This document shows positions 48,731 through 57,244 of a DNA stretch of 64,000 nt, in pieces. The notes under the pieces were generated by a model. That model ran no database searches, was not told the DNA's origin, and was given only the letters and a program-made list of their open reading frames with translations. Origin of the DNA: Mycobacterium sp. D16R12 (lineage in GTDB: Bacteria; Actinomycetota; Actinomycetes; Mycobacteriales; Mycobacteriaceae); NCBI RefSeq assembly GCF_002013465.1, contig NZ_MAFC01000021.1:62001-126000 (forward strand), given 5' to 3'. Position 1 is the stretch's first letter, and each line of letters opens with the position of its first letter. A program made the position numbers and the translations under genes.

Positions 48731-49588
48731 ATGGGGGACGTACCGTGGCCGTTCATCAGGGATGAGGCGCTCGCGAACCATCTGGTCACCGGGTACGCCC
48801 TCCGGGGATTCACCGCGCTTTACCCTGCCGTATACGTGCCGACGGGCGCCGAAGTAACACCACTCAAGCGAGCCGAAGCGGCATGGCTATGGTCGAGGCG
48901 CCATGGCGTGCTCGCCGGCATATCGGCAGCCGCTATCCATGGCGCCAAATGGCTGCCACAGAGCGGTCCCGCCGAAATCATCCACACGAATCGTCGCGCT
49001 CCACAAGGCATCTCGGTATGGAGCGACCGTCTGCTCCGCGACGAGCAGACGGTCATCGACGGACTATCCGTAACCACACCCGCACGTACCGCGTTCGACA
49101 TGGGACGACGCACCACGGTTGACCTAGCGGTGGAACGTCTCGACGCCTTGATGAACGCCACCGGAGTTTCCGTCGCCGATATCAAGACCGTGGTGGCACA
49201 GCACCGAGGTGCCAGAGGCCTGACAAGGCTCGCTCACGTCCTCGATCTGGTCGACGGCGGCGCCGAGTCACCCTGGGAGACACGCACCAGACTCATCGTG
49301 GTGCGTGCGGGCTTCGCAGCTCCACGGACTCAACTCGTTGTACGTAACCGCTTCGGCGACTTCATAGCCCGCCTCGATATGGCGTGGAAAAACCACAAAG
49401 TAGGTGTCGAGTTCGACGGTGTCCAGCATTGGACGGACGCATCGCAGCGCGCCCGCGATATCGATCGCGCCAAGGAACTGGCGGACGATGGGTGGCGCAT
49501 CGTGCGCGTGAGCTCCGACATGGTGCGCCATCGTGCGGGGACGATCGTCGCCAGGGTCGCAGAAGCATTCACCGGACTGGCCGCATGA
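48731..49588 (+). CDS. DUF559 (Vsr/PD-(D/E)XK-like) protein
   Basis: 285 residues. The first 120 residues resemble the AbiEi-type winged-helix region found in front of many actinobacterial DUF559 proteins (AAWLWSRRHGVLAGISAAAIHGA; SVTTPARTAFDMG). The C-terminal domain (about 180-280) is nuclease-like, with Glu183 (SPWETRTR), Asp216 (RLDMAW), Glu227-x-Asp229 and His233 (VGVEFDGVQHW). The acidic residues of a Vsr-like site are thus present. ATG 48731 lacks a clear ribosome site. Stop codon is 2 bases from the right palindrome. Function unknown. Confidence 0.8.
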   Translation: MGDVPWPFIRDEALANHLVTGYALRGFTALYPAVYVPTGAEVTPLKRAEAAWLWSRRHGVLAGISAAAIHGAKWLPQSGPAEIIHTNRRAPQGISVWSDRLLRDEQTVIDGLSVTTPARTAFDMGRRTTVDLAVERLDALMNATGVSVADIKTVVAQHRGARGLTRLAHVLDLVDGGAESPWETRTRLIVVRAGFAAPRTQLVVRNRFGDFIARLDMAWKNHKVGVEFDGVQHWTDASQRARDIDRAKELADDGWRIVRVSSDMVRHRAGTIVARVAEAFTGLAA

Positions 49589-49590
49589 GT

Positions 49591-49646
49591 CGAGTGTGCG
49601 GATCCGGTCGAAATCTCGTCGATATTCGACACTCTCCGCACACTCG
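49591..49646. repeat. Right 56-nt palindrome, imperfect copy
   Basis: Same outer arms and the same 12-base centre as the left copy, in the same orientation. The left arm differs near its inner part (GGATCCGG for GGATAGTG) and the right arm has one change (CACTCTCC), so pairing is imperfect. It may also terminate transcription of the DUF559 gene. Confidence 0.92.
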
Positions 49647-49684
49647 GCGGCTCAGGGAGTGCGGCGCCCAGGGGTGTCGTGCAC

Positions 49685-50800
49685 CTATCCGCGGATCTGG
49701 TTCAGCCTCTCGACCGCGGTCTCGAACCCGGCCACCAGATCGGCCACGATCTCCGCGGTGGGCCGAATCTCGTTCATCCGCCCGACAATCTGTCCAGCCG
49801 GGAAGCAGACCGTCTCCGGATCGTGCGCACGATTCATCCGCTCGTGCGCCCCGCTGACGAGAATGTTCTGCAGCGGCATCGGTAGCGGTGTCGGCGCGTC
49901 CTCGGCATCCCAGGCCTGGGTCCACTTGGTCTTCAGCAGCCGCGCGGGTTTCCCGGTGTAGATGCGGGTGCGCACGGTGTCACTGGAGGTCGCCTTCAGC
50001 AGTGCCTGCTGCACGACGGAATCGCCACCGGCGGTGACGGTTCCGAGGTCATACTCGGCAGCAGTCAGCCAGATCGAGCCGGTCCACACGCCCGAGGCGC
50101 CCAGCGCGAGGGCCGCGGCGGCCTGTCTGCCGCTGCCGATGCCGCCGGCCGCCAGCACCGGGGCGCTGCCGTCAAGCGCGTCCACGATCTCCGGCCAGAG
50201 CACCATGGATGCCACGTCACCGGTGTGCCCACCGGCCTCATAGCCCTGGGCGACAACGATATCGACGCCGTTTTCGACATGCCTCCTGGCGTGTTCGGCC
50301 TTACCCGCCAGTGCCGCGACCGGCACACCGTGCTCATGGGCCTGGTCGATGACATCCTTCGGTGGAGAACCGAGCGCATTGGCGATCAGTTTGATCGGAT
50401 GCTTCAGCGCGACCTCCACATGCGAGCGTGCGACCGAATGCAGCCAGCCCAGCACTCCTGCCGACTCACGTTCGCCCGGCAGCGGTGGCACGCCCAGGTC
50501 GGCTAGCGTCTTTTCCACGAAGTCCTTGTGTGCCTGTGGAATCAGCTTGTCGATATCCACCGCGGTGCCCTCGGTGGGCACCTTGGCCGGCATCACGATG
50601 TCGACACCGTACGGCTTGCCGTCGGTGTTCTCGTCCATCCAGTTCAGGATCGCGTCCAACTCGTCGGGATCGTTGAATCGGACACAACCGAGCACACCCA
50701 TGCCACCCGCGCGGCTGATGGCGGCTGCGACCTTCTCCGACGGTGTGAAACCGAATATGGGGTAACGGATTCCAAACCGCTCGCAGAGGTCGGTATGCAT
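49685..50800 (-). CDS. Nitronate monooxygenase (2-nitropropane dioxygenase family)
   Basis: 371-residue FMN-dependent TIM barrel. IVVAQGYEAGGHTGD carries the FMN-phosphate and catalytic-His region, and VLAAGGIGSGRQAAAALALGASGVWTGSIWL the second phosphate-binding loop. The start is placed at ATG 50800 (MHTDLCERFGIRYPIF), the usual family start. An in-frame ATG at 50833 has GGAG upstream and is the alternative. The spacer holds a short repeated motif. Downstream of fadD19 on the same strand; a role in sterol breakdown is not established. Confidence 0.85.
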   Translation of the reverse strand: MHTDLCERFGIRYPIFGFTPSEKVAAAISRAGGMGVLGCVRFNDPDELDAILNWMDENTDGKPYGVDIVMPAKVPTEGTAVDIDKLIPQAHKDFVEKTLADLGVPPLPGERESAGVLGWLHSVARSHVEVALKHPIKLIANALGSPPKDVIDQAHEHGVPVAALAGKAEHARRHVENGVDIVVAQGYEAGGHTGDVASMVLWPEIVDALDGSAPVLAAGGIGSGRQAAAALALGASGVWTGSIWLTAAEYDLGTVTAGGDSVVQQALLKATSSDTVRTRIYTGKPARLLKTKWTQAWDAEDAPTPLPMPLQNILVSGAHERMNRAHDPETVCFPAGQIVGRMNEIRPTAEIVADLVAGFETAVERLNQIRG

Positions 50801-50801
50801 A

Positions 50802-50821
50802 GATGAGCCGCTCGCGCGAAG
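50802..50821 (+). repeat. 20-nt intergenic motif, copy 1
   Basis: GATGAGCCGCTCGCGCGAAG, one base different from the motif at 57211-57230. It lies in the 36-base spacer between fadD19 and the nitronate monooxygenase gene, 1 base before the chosen ATG, on the strand opposite to those genes. Confidence 0.8.
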
Positions 50822-50836
50822 GCCATCAGGCATGGC

Positions 50837-52498
50837 TCAGGCTCCGGTGTTGACGTGCTTGGTATTCACCAGGTCTACCTTCTCGGTTTCCGAGACCTCC
50901 TTGGCCCAGCGGTAGTCGGCCTTGCCCGCGGGGTTGCGCTTGACGGTGTCCACAATCCAGACGCTGCGCGGCACCTTGTATCCGGCGATCTCCTTGCGCG
51001 CGTGGCTGTCCAGGTCCTCGAAGGTGAGCGGCACACCGTCACGCACCGCGATCACGGCACCCACATGCTGGCCCCACTTCTCGTCCGGCACACCGACGAC
51101 AACCGCGTCGAACACGGCGGGGTGGCCCTTCAGGACACTCTCGACCTCTTCGGGGAACACCTTCTCGCCGCCGGTGTTGATCGAGACGGATCCGCGACCG
51201 AGCATCGTGACGGTGCCGTCGGCCTCGACGGTCGCCCAGTCACCCGGGATCGCGTATCGCACACCGTTGAACGTCTTGAATGTCTCGGCGGTCTTCTTCT
51301 CGTCCTTGAGGTACCCGACGGGGATGTGGCCGCTCTTGGCGATGAGGCCGCGCACCCCGGAGCCGGGCTGTATCGGGTTACCTTCCTCGTCGATAACCGT
51401 TGTGGTGGAGCTTATTTTGACGGTCGGTCCGCCGGGGTGCATCTGCCCCTTGGCCACACTGCTCAGGCCGCCGGTACCCGTCTCCGAGGAGCCGATGGCG
51501 TCGGTGATCATGCGGTTGGGCAGCAGCTCCAGGTAGCGCTCCTTGACCGTCTGCGAGAAGAGCGCGGCACTGCTGGCCAGCACCCACAGCGAGGACAGAT
51601 CGCGCGCCCGGCCCTTATCGGTGTCCAGTGCGTCGATGAGCGGCCGGGCGATGGCGTCCCCGGCGAAGAACAGCATGTTGACCTTGTTCTTCTCGATGGT
51701 GTCCCACACACCGTCCGGATCGAATTCCGGTGCCAGCACCGTGGTGCGGCCGCTGAACAAGGCCATGAAGGTCGCGGCCTGGGTGGCGCCGTGGATCATC
51801 GGCGGGATCGGGAACCCGATGAACGGCGCGGCCTCGGCACCTTGCGTGGCCAGATCCCATTCACCCTCGACAACCTCCCCGGTGACGTAGTTGATGCCAC
51901 CGAACAGTGACCGGTAGATGTCCTCGTGCCGCCACATCACACCCTTGGGGAAGCCGGTGGTGCCGCCGGTGTAAATGAGGAAGATGTCGTCGGGACTGCG
52001 CTCCCCGAAGTCGCGTTCCGGGGACCCCTGCGTGAGGGCATCGGCGAACGCGACACCGCCGTAACTGCGGAAGTCCACGCCCGCGCCGTCACTGCCATCT
52101 TCGACGACGATCGCGGTCTTGACGTTCGGCGTGCTCGGCAGCACGTTGGCGACTTTGTCGCTGTACCGCCGCTCGTGCACCAACGCAACCATGTCGGAGT
52201 TCTCGAACAGGTAATGCAGCTCGGACTCGACGTAGCGATAGTTGACGTTGACCGATATGGCGCGGATCTTCACGATGGCGACGAGCGCGACGACGATCTC
52301 GATACCGTTTCGGCAGTACAGGCCAACCTTGTCGCCGGGGCCGACACCCTGGCTCTGCAGGAAATGACCTAGACGGTTGGCCTGCTCTTCAAGCTCGGCA
52401 TATGTCAGCTTTCGATCGCCAGAAATGATGGCAACACGATCGGGCATAGTGTCGATTGCATGCTCGGTGAGGTCGGCAATGTTAAGGGCCATGTCCAT
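50837..52498 (-). CDS. fadD19: Steroid side-chain CoA ligase FadD19
   Basis: 553-residue ANL ligase. P-loop LIYTGGTTGFPKGVMWRHEDIY, DAIGSSETGTGG, IPGDWATVEADGTVTMLGRGSVSINTGGEKVFPEEVE, and catalytic lysine in RNPAGKADYRW. FadD19 (Rv3515c) activates 3-oxocholest-4-en-26-oate; in Rhodococcus it is needed for C24-branched sterols. ATG 52498 gives the family length, but ATG 52492 is possible: the KstR-type box is only 4 bases upstream of 52498, so the transcript must start almost at the start codon. Confidence 0.93.
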   Translation of the reverse strand: MDMALNIADLTEHAIDTMPDRVAIISGDRKLTYAELEEQANRLGHFLQSQGVGPGDKVGLYCRNGIEIVVALVAIVKIRAISVNVNYRYVESELHYLFENSDMVALVHERRYSDKVANVLPSTPNVKTAIVVEDGSDGAGVDFRSYGGVAFADALTQGSPERDFGERSPDDIFLIYTGGTTGFPKGVMWRHEDIYRSLFGGINYVTGEVVEGEWDLATQGAEAAPFIGFPIPPMIHGATQAATFMALFSGRTTVLAPEFDPDGVWDTIEKNKVNMLFFAGDAIARPLIDALDTDKGRARDLSSLWVLASSAALFSQTVKERYLELLPNRMITDAIGSSETGTGGLSSVAKGQMHPGGPTVKISSTTTVIDEEGNPIQPGSGVRGLIAKSGHIPVGYLKDEKKTAETFKTFNGVRYAIPGDWATVEADGTVTMLGRGSVSINTGGEKVFPEEVESVLKGHPAVFDAVVVGVPDEKWGQHVGAVIAVRDGVPLTFEDLDSHARKEIAGYKVPRSVWIVDTVKRNPAGKADYRWAKEVSETEKVDLVNTKHVNTGA

Positions 52499-52502
52499 AA
52501 AT

Positions 52503-52516
52503 TAGAACGTGTTACA
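52503..52516. promoter_or_regulatory. KstR-type operator between fadD19 and echA19
   Basis: TAGAACGTGTTACA, matching T-nn-AAC-nn-GTT-nn-A; identical to the box before fadE26. It controls divergent fadD19 and echA19. Confidence 0.88.
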
Positions 52517-52579
52517 TTTTTAGACAAGCCCCGGCCCCGTTGAGGGGTTCCTCTTGGACGAAAACACGGAGGAAAGACG

Positions 52580-53389
52580 ATGACTGAGACAGTGACCGAG
52601 CAGGACGCACCCCACGCCCTGGTGGAGTTACGCGACCACGTGTTGATCGTGACGATGAACCGTCCGCACGCGCGCAATGCCCTCTCGGGGGAAATGCTGG
52701 AGATCATGACGCAGGCCTGGGACCGCGTCGACAACGATCCCGAGGTTCGCGTCTGCATCCTGACCGGTGCCGGCGGGTACTTCTGCGCGGGGGCCGACCT
52801 CAAAGCCATGAACAAGCGCGCCCCGGGTGATCAGTTCTCCGACGGCAGCTACGACCCCTCGGTCATCCCCGGGCTTCTCAAGGGCCGCCGCCTGACCAAG
52901 CCGCTGATCGCCGCGGTGGAGGGTCCCGCGATCGCCGGCGGTACCGAGATTTTGCAGGCCACGGATATCCGCGTCGCCGGAGAGAGTGCCAAATTCGGTG
53001 TCTCCGAGGTCAAGTGGAGCCTGTACCCGATGGGCGGATCGGCAGTGCGCCTCCCCCGCCAGATCCCGTACACCGTCGCCGCCGACATTCTGCTGACCGG
53101 CCGCCACATCAAGGCTCCCGAGGCCAAGGAAATCGGACTCATCGGGCATGTGGTCCCCGATGGGCAGGCACTGGAGAAAGCCCTCGAGCTGGCGGCGATG
53201 ATCGCGGCCAATGGACCTGTCGCCGTGCAGGCCGTGCTCAAGACCATCCGCGATTCGGAGGGCTTGCACGAGAACGAGGCGTTCAAGGCCGATACCAAGG
53301 TGGGCATCGGCGTCTTCACCAGTAACGACGCCAAGGAGGGCCCACGAGCCTTCGCCGAGAAGCGCGCCCCCAACTTCACCGGGACCTAA
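52580..53389 (+). CDS. echA19: Enoyl-CoA hydratase EchA19
   Basis: 269-residue crotonase-fold enzyme. It has [15 protein letters not shown] (oxyanion hole), [33 protein letters not shown] (second half of the active site) and NFTGT at the end. EchA19 (Rv3516) hydrates side-chain enoyl-CoA intermediates of cholesterol. GGAGGAAAG stands 6 bases before ATG 52580. KstR-type box upstream. Confidence 0.92.
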   Translation: MTETVTEQDAPHALVELRDHVLIVTMNRPHARNALSGEMLEIMTQAWDRVDNDPEVRVCILTGAGGYFCAGADLKAMNKRAPGDQFSDGSYDPSVIPGLLKGRRLTKPLIAAVEGPAIAGGTEILQATDIRVAGESAKFGVSEVKWSLYPMGGSAVRLPRQIPYTVAADILLTGRHIKAPEAKEIGLIGHVVPDGQALEKALELAAMIAANGPVAVQAVLKTIRDSEGLHENEAFKADTKVGIGVFTSNDAKEGPRAFAEKRAPNFTGT

Positions 53390-53412
53390 GACAGCACGCA
53401 TAGTGTGGGCGG

Positions 53413-54039
53413 GTGACGCCCATGTTCCCGCTGCAGTCCGTACTGCTGCCCGGTGAGCCCCTGCCGCTGCGCATCTTCGAGCCGCGCTATGTCGCCCTGG
53501 TCCGCGATGTGATGGACGCCGACCACACCTTCGGTGTCGTGCTGATCGCCCGCGGCCGGGAGGTCGGTGGCGGCGACATCCGCCATGACGTGGGGACCGC
53601 CGCCCGGGTTCTGGACTGCGAGTCACTCGGGGCGGAGCGCTTCGCGTTGCGCTGCGAGGGCGCACATCGGATTCGAATCACCCAGTGGCTCGATGACGAT
53701 CCGTATCCACGCGCCGAGACCGAACCCTGGCCCGACGAACTCGACGATCGGGTGCTGCCGTTGAGCGCCCTCAATGAGGTGCAGGCTCGTATTGAGAACC
53801 TGCTGCGACGGGTCGCAACCGCGCAGCAGGTCCGGCTCCCCCGCCGTTGGTCGATCGCCACCGGGCTGCCGAGCAGTGCGGAAAAACGGTTGTACGCATT
53901 AGCATCTCGGGTACCGATGGGTCAGGCCGACCGGTATGCCGTGCTGGCCGCACCCACCCTGGCGACGCGGGTCACCGCGCTGAACGAGGCCGTGGACACC
54001 GTCAACGCGATGCTCGACTTCCGCGAGTCCGAACGCTAG
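53413..54039 (+). CDS. LON substrate-binding domain protein
   Basis: 208 residues. MFPLQSVLLPGEPLPLRIFEPRYVALVRDVMDADHTFGVVLIARG is the N-terminal LAN/Lon substrate-binding domain (residues 4-110), followed by a helical part. No AAA+ or protease domain, so it is a stand-alone member. GTG 53413, 23 bases after echA19. It may be carried along in the operon; it is tail-to-tail with the F420-type gene (3-base gap). Confidence 0.85.
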   Translation: MTPMFPLQSVLLPGEPLPLRIFEPRYVALVRDVMDADHTFGVVLIARGREVGGGDIRHDVGTAARVLDCESLGAERFALRCEGAHRIRITQWLDDDPYPRAETEPWPDELDDRVLPLSALNEVQARIENLLRRVATAQQVRLPRRWSIATGLPSSAEKRLYALASRVPMGQADRYAVLAAPTLATRVTALNEAVDTVNAMLDFRESER

Positions 54040-54042
54040 AGG

Positions 54043-55074
54043 CTATGTCAGCGCCGACAACTGCTTGATGTGCTCGAGGCTGCGGCAGCCGACCACCAGC
54101 ATGGTGACCCCGGCGGCTTCCCACGCCTTGATCTGCTCACGCACCTCGGCCTCGGTTCCGACGATCGTGGTGTCCAGGACCAGCTCATCCGGAATCGCTT
54201 CGGCCGCTTTGTCCTTGCGATTGGTGCGGAACAGCTCGGTGACCTCATCAACCACCTCGCCATAGCCCATCCGCCGATACACCTCGGCATGGAAGTTGAG
54301 TTCGACCGCGCCCATGCCTCCGATGTACAAGGCGGAGAACGGCTTCAGCTGATCGAGCACCGAGCGGCGATCGTCGGTGACGATCACCTGCGCGGTGGCG
54401 GCAATCTCGAAATCCGCACGGCTGCGGCGGGCGCCGGGACGCGCGAAGCCCTCGTCGAGCCATTCGTTGTACATGTCGGCAAGTCGCGGCGCGTAGAACA
54501 TGGGCAGCCAGCCGTCGGCGATCTCCGCGGTCAGCGCGACGTTCTTCGGGCCCTCGGCCCCGAGGAAGATGGGGATATCGGACCGCAGCGGGTGCACGAT
54601 CGACTTGAGGGGCTTACCCAGCCCGGTGGCCTTATCCCCGGTCAGCGGCAGCGGATAGTGCGGACCGTCGCTGCGCACGGGCGCCTCGCGCGCCAGCACC
54701 TGCCTGATGATGTCGATGTATTCACGAGTGCGCGCCAGGGGTTTAGGGAATGACTGCCCGTACCAGCCCTCCACCACCTGGGGTCCCGATACACCCAGCC
54801 CAAGGATGTGGCGGCCACCGGAGAGGTGGTCCAGGGTCAGGGCCGCCATCGCGCACGCCGTCGGCGTGCGTGCCGAAAGCTGAATCACCGAGGTGCCCAG
54901 CCGGATACGGCTGGTGTCCGATCCCCACCAGGCCAACGGGGTGTACGCGTCAGAACCCCAGGCCTCGGCCGTGAAGACGGCATCGAACCCACCCTCTTCG
55001 GCGGCGGCCACCAGTTCAGCCGCATTGTCCGGCGGGGAGGCCGACCAGTACCCCAGCTGCAATCCGAATTTCAT
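54043..55074 (-). CDS. LLM-class F420-dependent oxidoreductase
   Basis: 343-residue luciferase-like TIM barrel. It has MKFGLQLGYW, AWGSDAYTPLAWWGSDTSRIRLGTSVIQLSARTP and HILGLGVSGPQVVEGWYGQSF. This is the F420-binding branch, similar in place to Rv3520c. ATG 55074 is the usual family start; a 12-codon extension is rejected. KstR-type box 54 bases upstream, shared with the divergent DUF35 gene. Substrate unknown. Confidence 0.87.
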   Translation of the reverse strand: MKFGLQLGYWSASPPDNAAELVAAAEEGGFDAVFTAEAWGSDAYTPLAWWGSDTSRIRLGTSVIQLSARTPTACAMAALTLDHLSGGRHILGLGVSGPQVVEGWYGQSFPKPLARTREYIDIIRQVLAREAPVRSDGPHYPLPLTGDKATGLGKPLKSIVHPLRSDIPIFLGAEGPKNVALTAEIADGWLPMFYAPRLADMYNEWLDEGFARPGARRSRADFEIAATAQVIVTDDRRSVLDQLKPFSALYIGGMGAVELNFHAEVYRRMGYGEVVDEVTELFRTNRKDKAAEAIPDELVLDTTIVGTEAEVREQIKAWEAAGVTMLVVGCRSLEHIKQLSALT

Positions 55075-55128
55075 GGCCCGACTGTAACCGGCCGGATATG
55101 CCGCGACCACCGCCCTTGCGAAAAAAAC

Positions 55129-55142
55129 TAGAACTTGTTCTA
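55129..55142. promoter_or_regulatory. KstR-type operator before the DUF35/ltp operon
   Basis: TAGAACTTGTTCTA, matching T-nn-AAC-nn-GTT-nn-A with a symmetrical exterior. It lies between divergent genes; on the plus side its right edge is 9 bases from GTG 55152. Confidence 0.88.
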
Positions 55143-55151
55143 CTCGGAGGT

Positions 55152-56141
55152 GTGACAGTCAGCCAAAGCAGCACAACCGGGCAATTGCCCCTCCTGACGG
55201 CACCCCTCGAACTGTCTTTTGATTACACCCGTTCGGTGGGACCGACCCTCTCCAAGTTCTTCACCGCCCTGCGCGATCGGCAGATTGTCGGCACCCGTGG
55301 CAGTGACGGACGGGTTCACGTACCCGCGGCCGAGTACGACCCGGTGACCTACGCGCCACTGACCGACGTGGTGCCGGTGTCGAGCGTGGGCACGGTCCAG
55401 TCCTGGTCGTGGCAGCAGGAGCCGCTAGAGGGCCAGCCACTGGCCAAACCGTTCGCCTGGGCACTCATCAAGCTCGACGGTGCGGACACCTCGCTGCTGC
55501 ACGCCGTTGACGCGGGCGCCGCAGGTTCCGCGGGAATCGAGACCGGTGCCCGCGTGCACGCGGTGTGGGCCCACGAGACTGTCGGCGCGATCACCGATAT
55601 CGCCTATTTCGCACTCGGGGATCGGCCGGTCGACGTGCCGACTCCCGCGGCGGATCAGGAGCCGGTGACCATGCAGGTCACTCCCATCCGGCTCGAGGTT
55701 CAGCACATCACCTCCCCCGAGGAGAGCGCCTACCTGCGCGCACTGGCCGAGGGCAAGCTGCTCGGCGGGCGCACCGGCGCGGGCGGACGGGTCTACTTCC
55801 CGGCTCGTGGTGCCGACCCCCTGACCGGTGAGCCCACCTCCGACCTGGTGCAGGTGGCCGACAAGGGCGTCGTCACCACCTTCGCGATCATCAACATTCC
55901 GTTCCCCGGGCAGCGCATCAAGCCGCCGTATGTGGCCGCGTACGTACTGCTCGACGGTGCCGATATTCCGTTCCTGCACCTCGTCTACGACATCGACCCG
56001 GCGGATGTGCGCATGGGCATGCGGGTCGAGGCAGTGTGGAAGCCCAAGGAGGAGTGGGGATACGGGATCGACAACATCCAGTACTTCCGCCCCACCGGTG
56101 AACCCGACGCCGACTACGAGACCTACAAGGACCGGATCTGA
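55152..56141 (+). CDS. Tandem DUF35 OB-fold protein, partner of thiolase-like aldolases
   Basis: 329 residues built from two DUF35-like halves. Half 1 spans about 15-165 (LSFDYTRSVGPTLSKFFTALRDRQIVG, then VGTVQSWSW) and half 2 about 178-315 (YLRALAEGKLLGGRTG, then KGVVTTFAIINIPFPG). Each begins with the place of a zinc ribbon, but no CxxC is present in either. DUF35 proteins dock on thiolase-fold aldolases. GTG 55152 is so close to the KstR box and to GGAGG that leaderless translation is likely. Its stop overlaps ltp4 (TGATG). Equivalent to Rv3521 in place. Confidence 0.85.
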   Translation: MTVSQSSTTGQLPLLTAPLELSFDYTRSVGPTLSKFFTALRDRQIVGTRGSDGRVHVPAAEYDPVTYAPLTDVVPVSSVGTVQSWSWQQEPLEGQPLAKPFAWALIKLDGADTSLLHAVDAGAAGSAGIETGARVHAVWAHETVGAITDIAYFALGDRPVDVPTPAADQEPVTMQVTPIRLEVQHITSPEESAYLRALAEGKLLGGRTGAGGRVYFPARGADPLTGEPTSDLVQVADKGVVTTFAIINIPFPGQRIKPPYVAAYVLLDGADIPFLHLVYDIDPADVRMGMRVEAVWKPKEEWGYGIDNIQYFRPTGEPDADYETYKDRI

Positions 56142-57208
56142 TGAGTTCCGCTGCCCCCGCAGTAGCAGTTGTGGGCTTCGCCCATTCCCCTCACGTTCGC
56201 AGCACCGAGGCCACCACCAACGGTGTCGAGATGCTGGTGCCCTGTTTCCGGCAGATCTACGCCGACCTCGGAATCACCAAGTCGGATATCGGTTTCTGGT
56301 GCTCCGGGTCGTCCGACTATCTGGCCGGGCGTGCCTTCTCGTTCATTTCCGCGATCGACTCGATCGGTGCGGTACCGCCGATCAACGAGTCCCATGTGGA
56401 AATGGACGCGGCCTGGGCGCTGTACGAGGCCTACATCAAGATCCTCACCGGACAGGTCGAGACCGCGCTCGTCTATGGATTCGGGAAGTCCTCCGCCGGC
56501 ACTTTGCGTAGAGTCCTTGCCCTGCAAACGGATCCGTACACCGTTGCGCCACTGTGGCCCGATTCGGTGTCCATGGCCGCCCTGCAGGCGCGACTCGGCC
56601 TGGATTCGGGCAAGTGGACCAAGGAACAGATGGCGCAAGTTGCCCTCGACGCCTTCGGCCGCGCCCAACGGGTGGACTCCGAGGCCCCGGCATCGAGTGT
56701 CGATGAACTGCTGGCACGTGAATACTTCGCCGATCCGCTGCACAAACACGACATCGCACCGATCTCCGATGGCGCCTCGATCATGGTGTTGGCGTCGGCC
56801 GACCGTGCCCGCGAGCTACGCGTAAACCCGGCGTGGATCACCGGATTCGAGCATCGCATCGAGACACCGATACTCGGCGCCCGTGACCTCACGGCCTCGC
56901 CGTCGACGGCTGCGTCGGCGGCGGCCGCGACCGGCGGCGACACCGGCTCGATCGAGGTGGCCGAGTTGTACGCCCCGTTCAGCCATCAGCAGCTGATCCT
57001 CGCCGAGGCCATCGGCCTCAAGGACTCCACGACCATCAATCCATCGGGTGGCGCGCTGGTGGCCAACCCGATGTTCTCGGCCGGGCTGGAACGAATCGGC
57101 TTTGCCGCACAACATATCTGGAACGGTTCGGCACAGCGGGTGCTGGCTCACGCGACCAGCGGGCCCGTACTTCAGCAGAACCTTGTCGCCGTGCTAGAGG
57201 GCAAGTGA
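56141..57208 (+). CDS. ltp4: Thiolase-like lipid-transfer protein Ltp4
   Basis: 355-residue thiolase-fold protein of the SCP2/Ltp class. The usual nucleophilic cysteine region is replaced (NESHVEMDAAWALYEAY), as in the Ltp2-type retro-aldolases rather than true thiolases. C-terminal INPSGGALVANPMFSAGLERIG is the conserved glycine loop. Ltp3 and Ltp4 are linked in Rhodococcus to breakdown of C24-branched sterol side chains. ATG 56141 overlaps the DUF35 gene; its stop is followed by a 35-base spacer to ltp3. Confidence 0.9.
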   Translation: MSSAAPAVAVVGFAHSPHVRSTEATTNGVEMLVPCFRQIYADLGITKSDIGFWCSGSSDYLAGRAFSFISAIDSIGAVPPINESHVEMDAAWALYEAYIKILTGQVETALVYGFGKSSAGTLRRVLALQTDPYTVAPLWPDSVSMAALQARLGLDSGKWTKEQMAQVALDAFGRAQRVDSEAPASSVDELLAREYFADPLHKHDIAPISDGASIMVLASADRARELRVNPAWITGFEHRIETPILGARDLTASPSTAASAAAATGGDTGSIEVAELYAPFSHQQLILAEAIGLKDSTTINPSGGALVANPMFSAGLERIGFAAQHIWNGSAQRVLAHATSGPVLQQNLVAVLEGK

Positions 57209-57210
57209 CC

Positions 57211-57230
57211 GATGAGCCGCTTGCGCGAAG
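57211..57230 (+). repeat. 20-nt intergenic motif, copy 2
   Basis: GATGAGCCGCTTGCGCGAAG in the ltp4-ltp3 spacer, one base different from the copy at 50802-50821. Confidence 0.8.
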
Positions 57231-57244
57231 AGGAGAAGATCTAG
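57212..57244 (+). CDS. Possible 10-residue leader peptide before ltp3
   Basis: ATG 57212 reads MSRLREEEKI and stops at TAG 57242-57244, whose last base is the first of the ltp3 GTG (TAGTG). The AGGAG that serves ltp3 lies inside it. Termination-reinitiation coupling would follow if it is translated. It is contained in the repeated motif, so it may instead be non-coding. Confidence 0.35.
   Translation: MSRLREEEKI

Larger units (their letters stand above)
48641..49646. mobile_element. Putative DUF559 cassette bounded by palindromes
   Basis: About 1 kb: palindrome, one complete nuclease-like gene, palindrome, placed between fadD17 and the nitronate monooxygenase gene of a sterol operon region. 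It ends exactly at the outer edges of the two related 56-nt palindromes. It has no transposase of a known family, and no target duplication is obvious. Mobility is a hypothesis. In M. tuberculosis the same interval (after Rv3506) holds PE_PGRS genes, so the site is variable. Confidence 0.45.
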
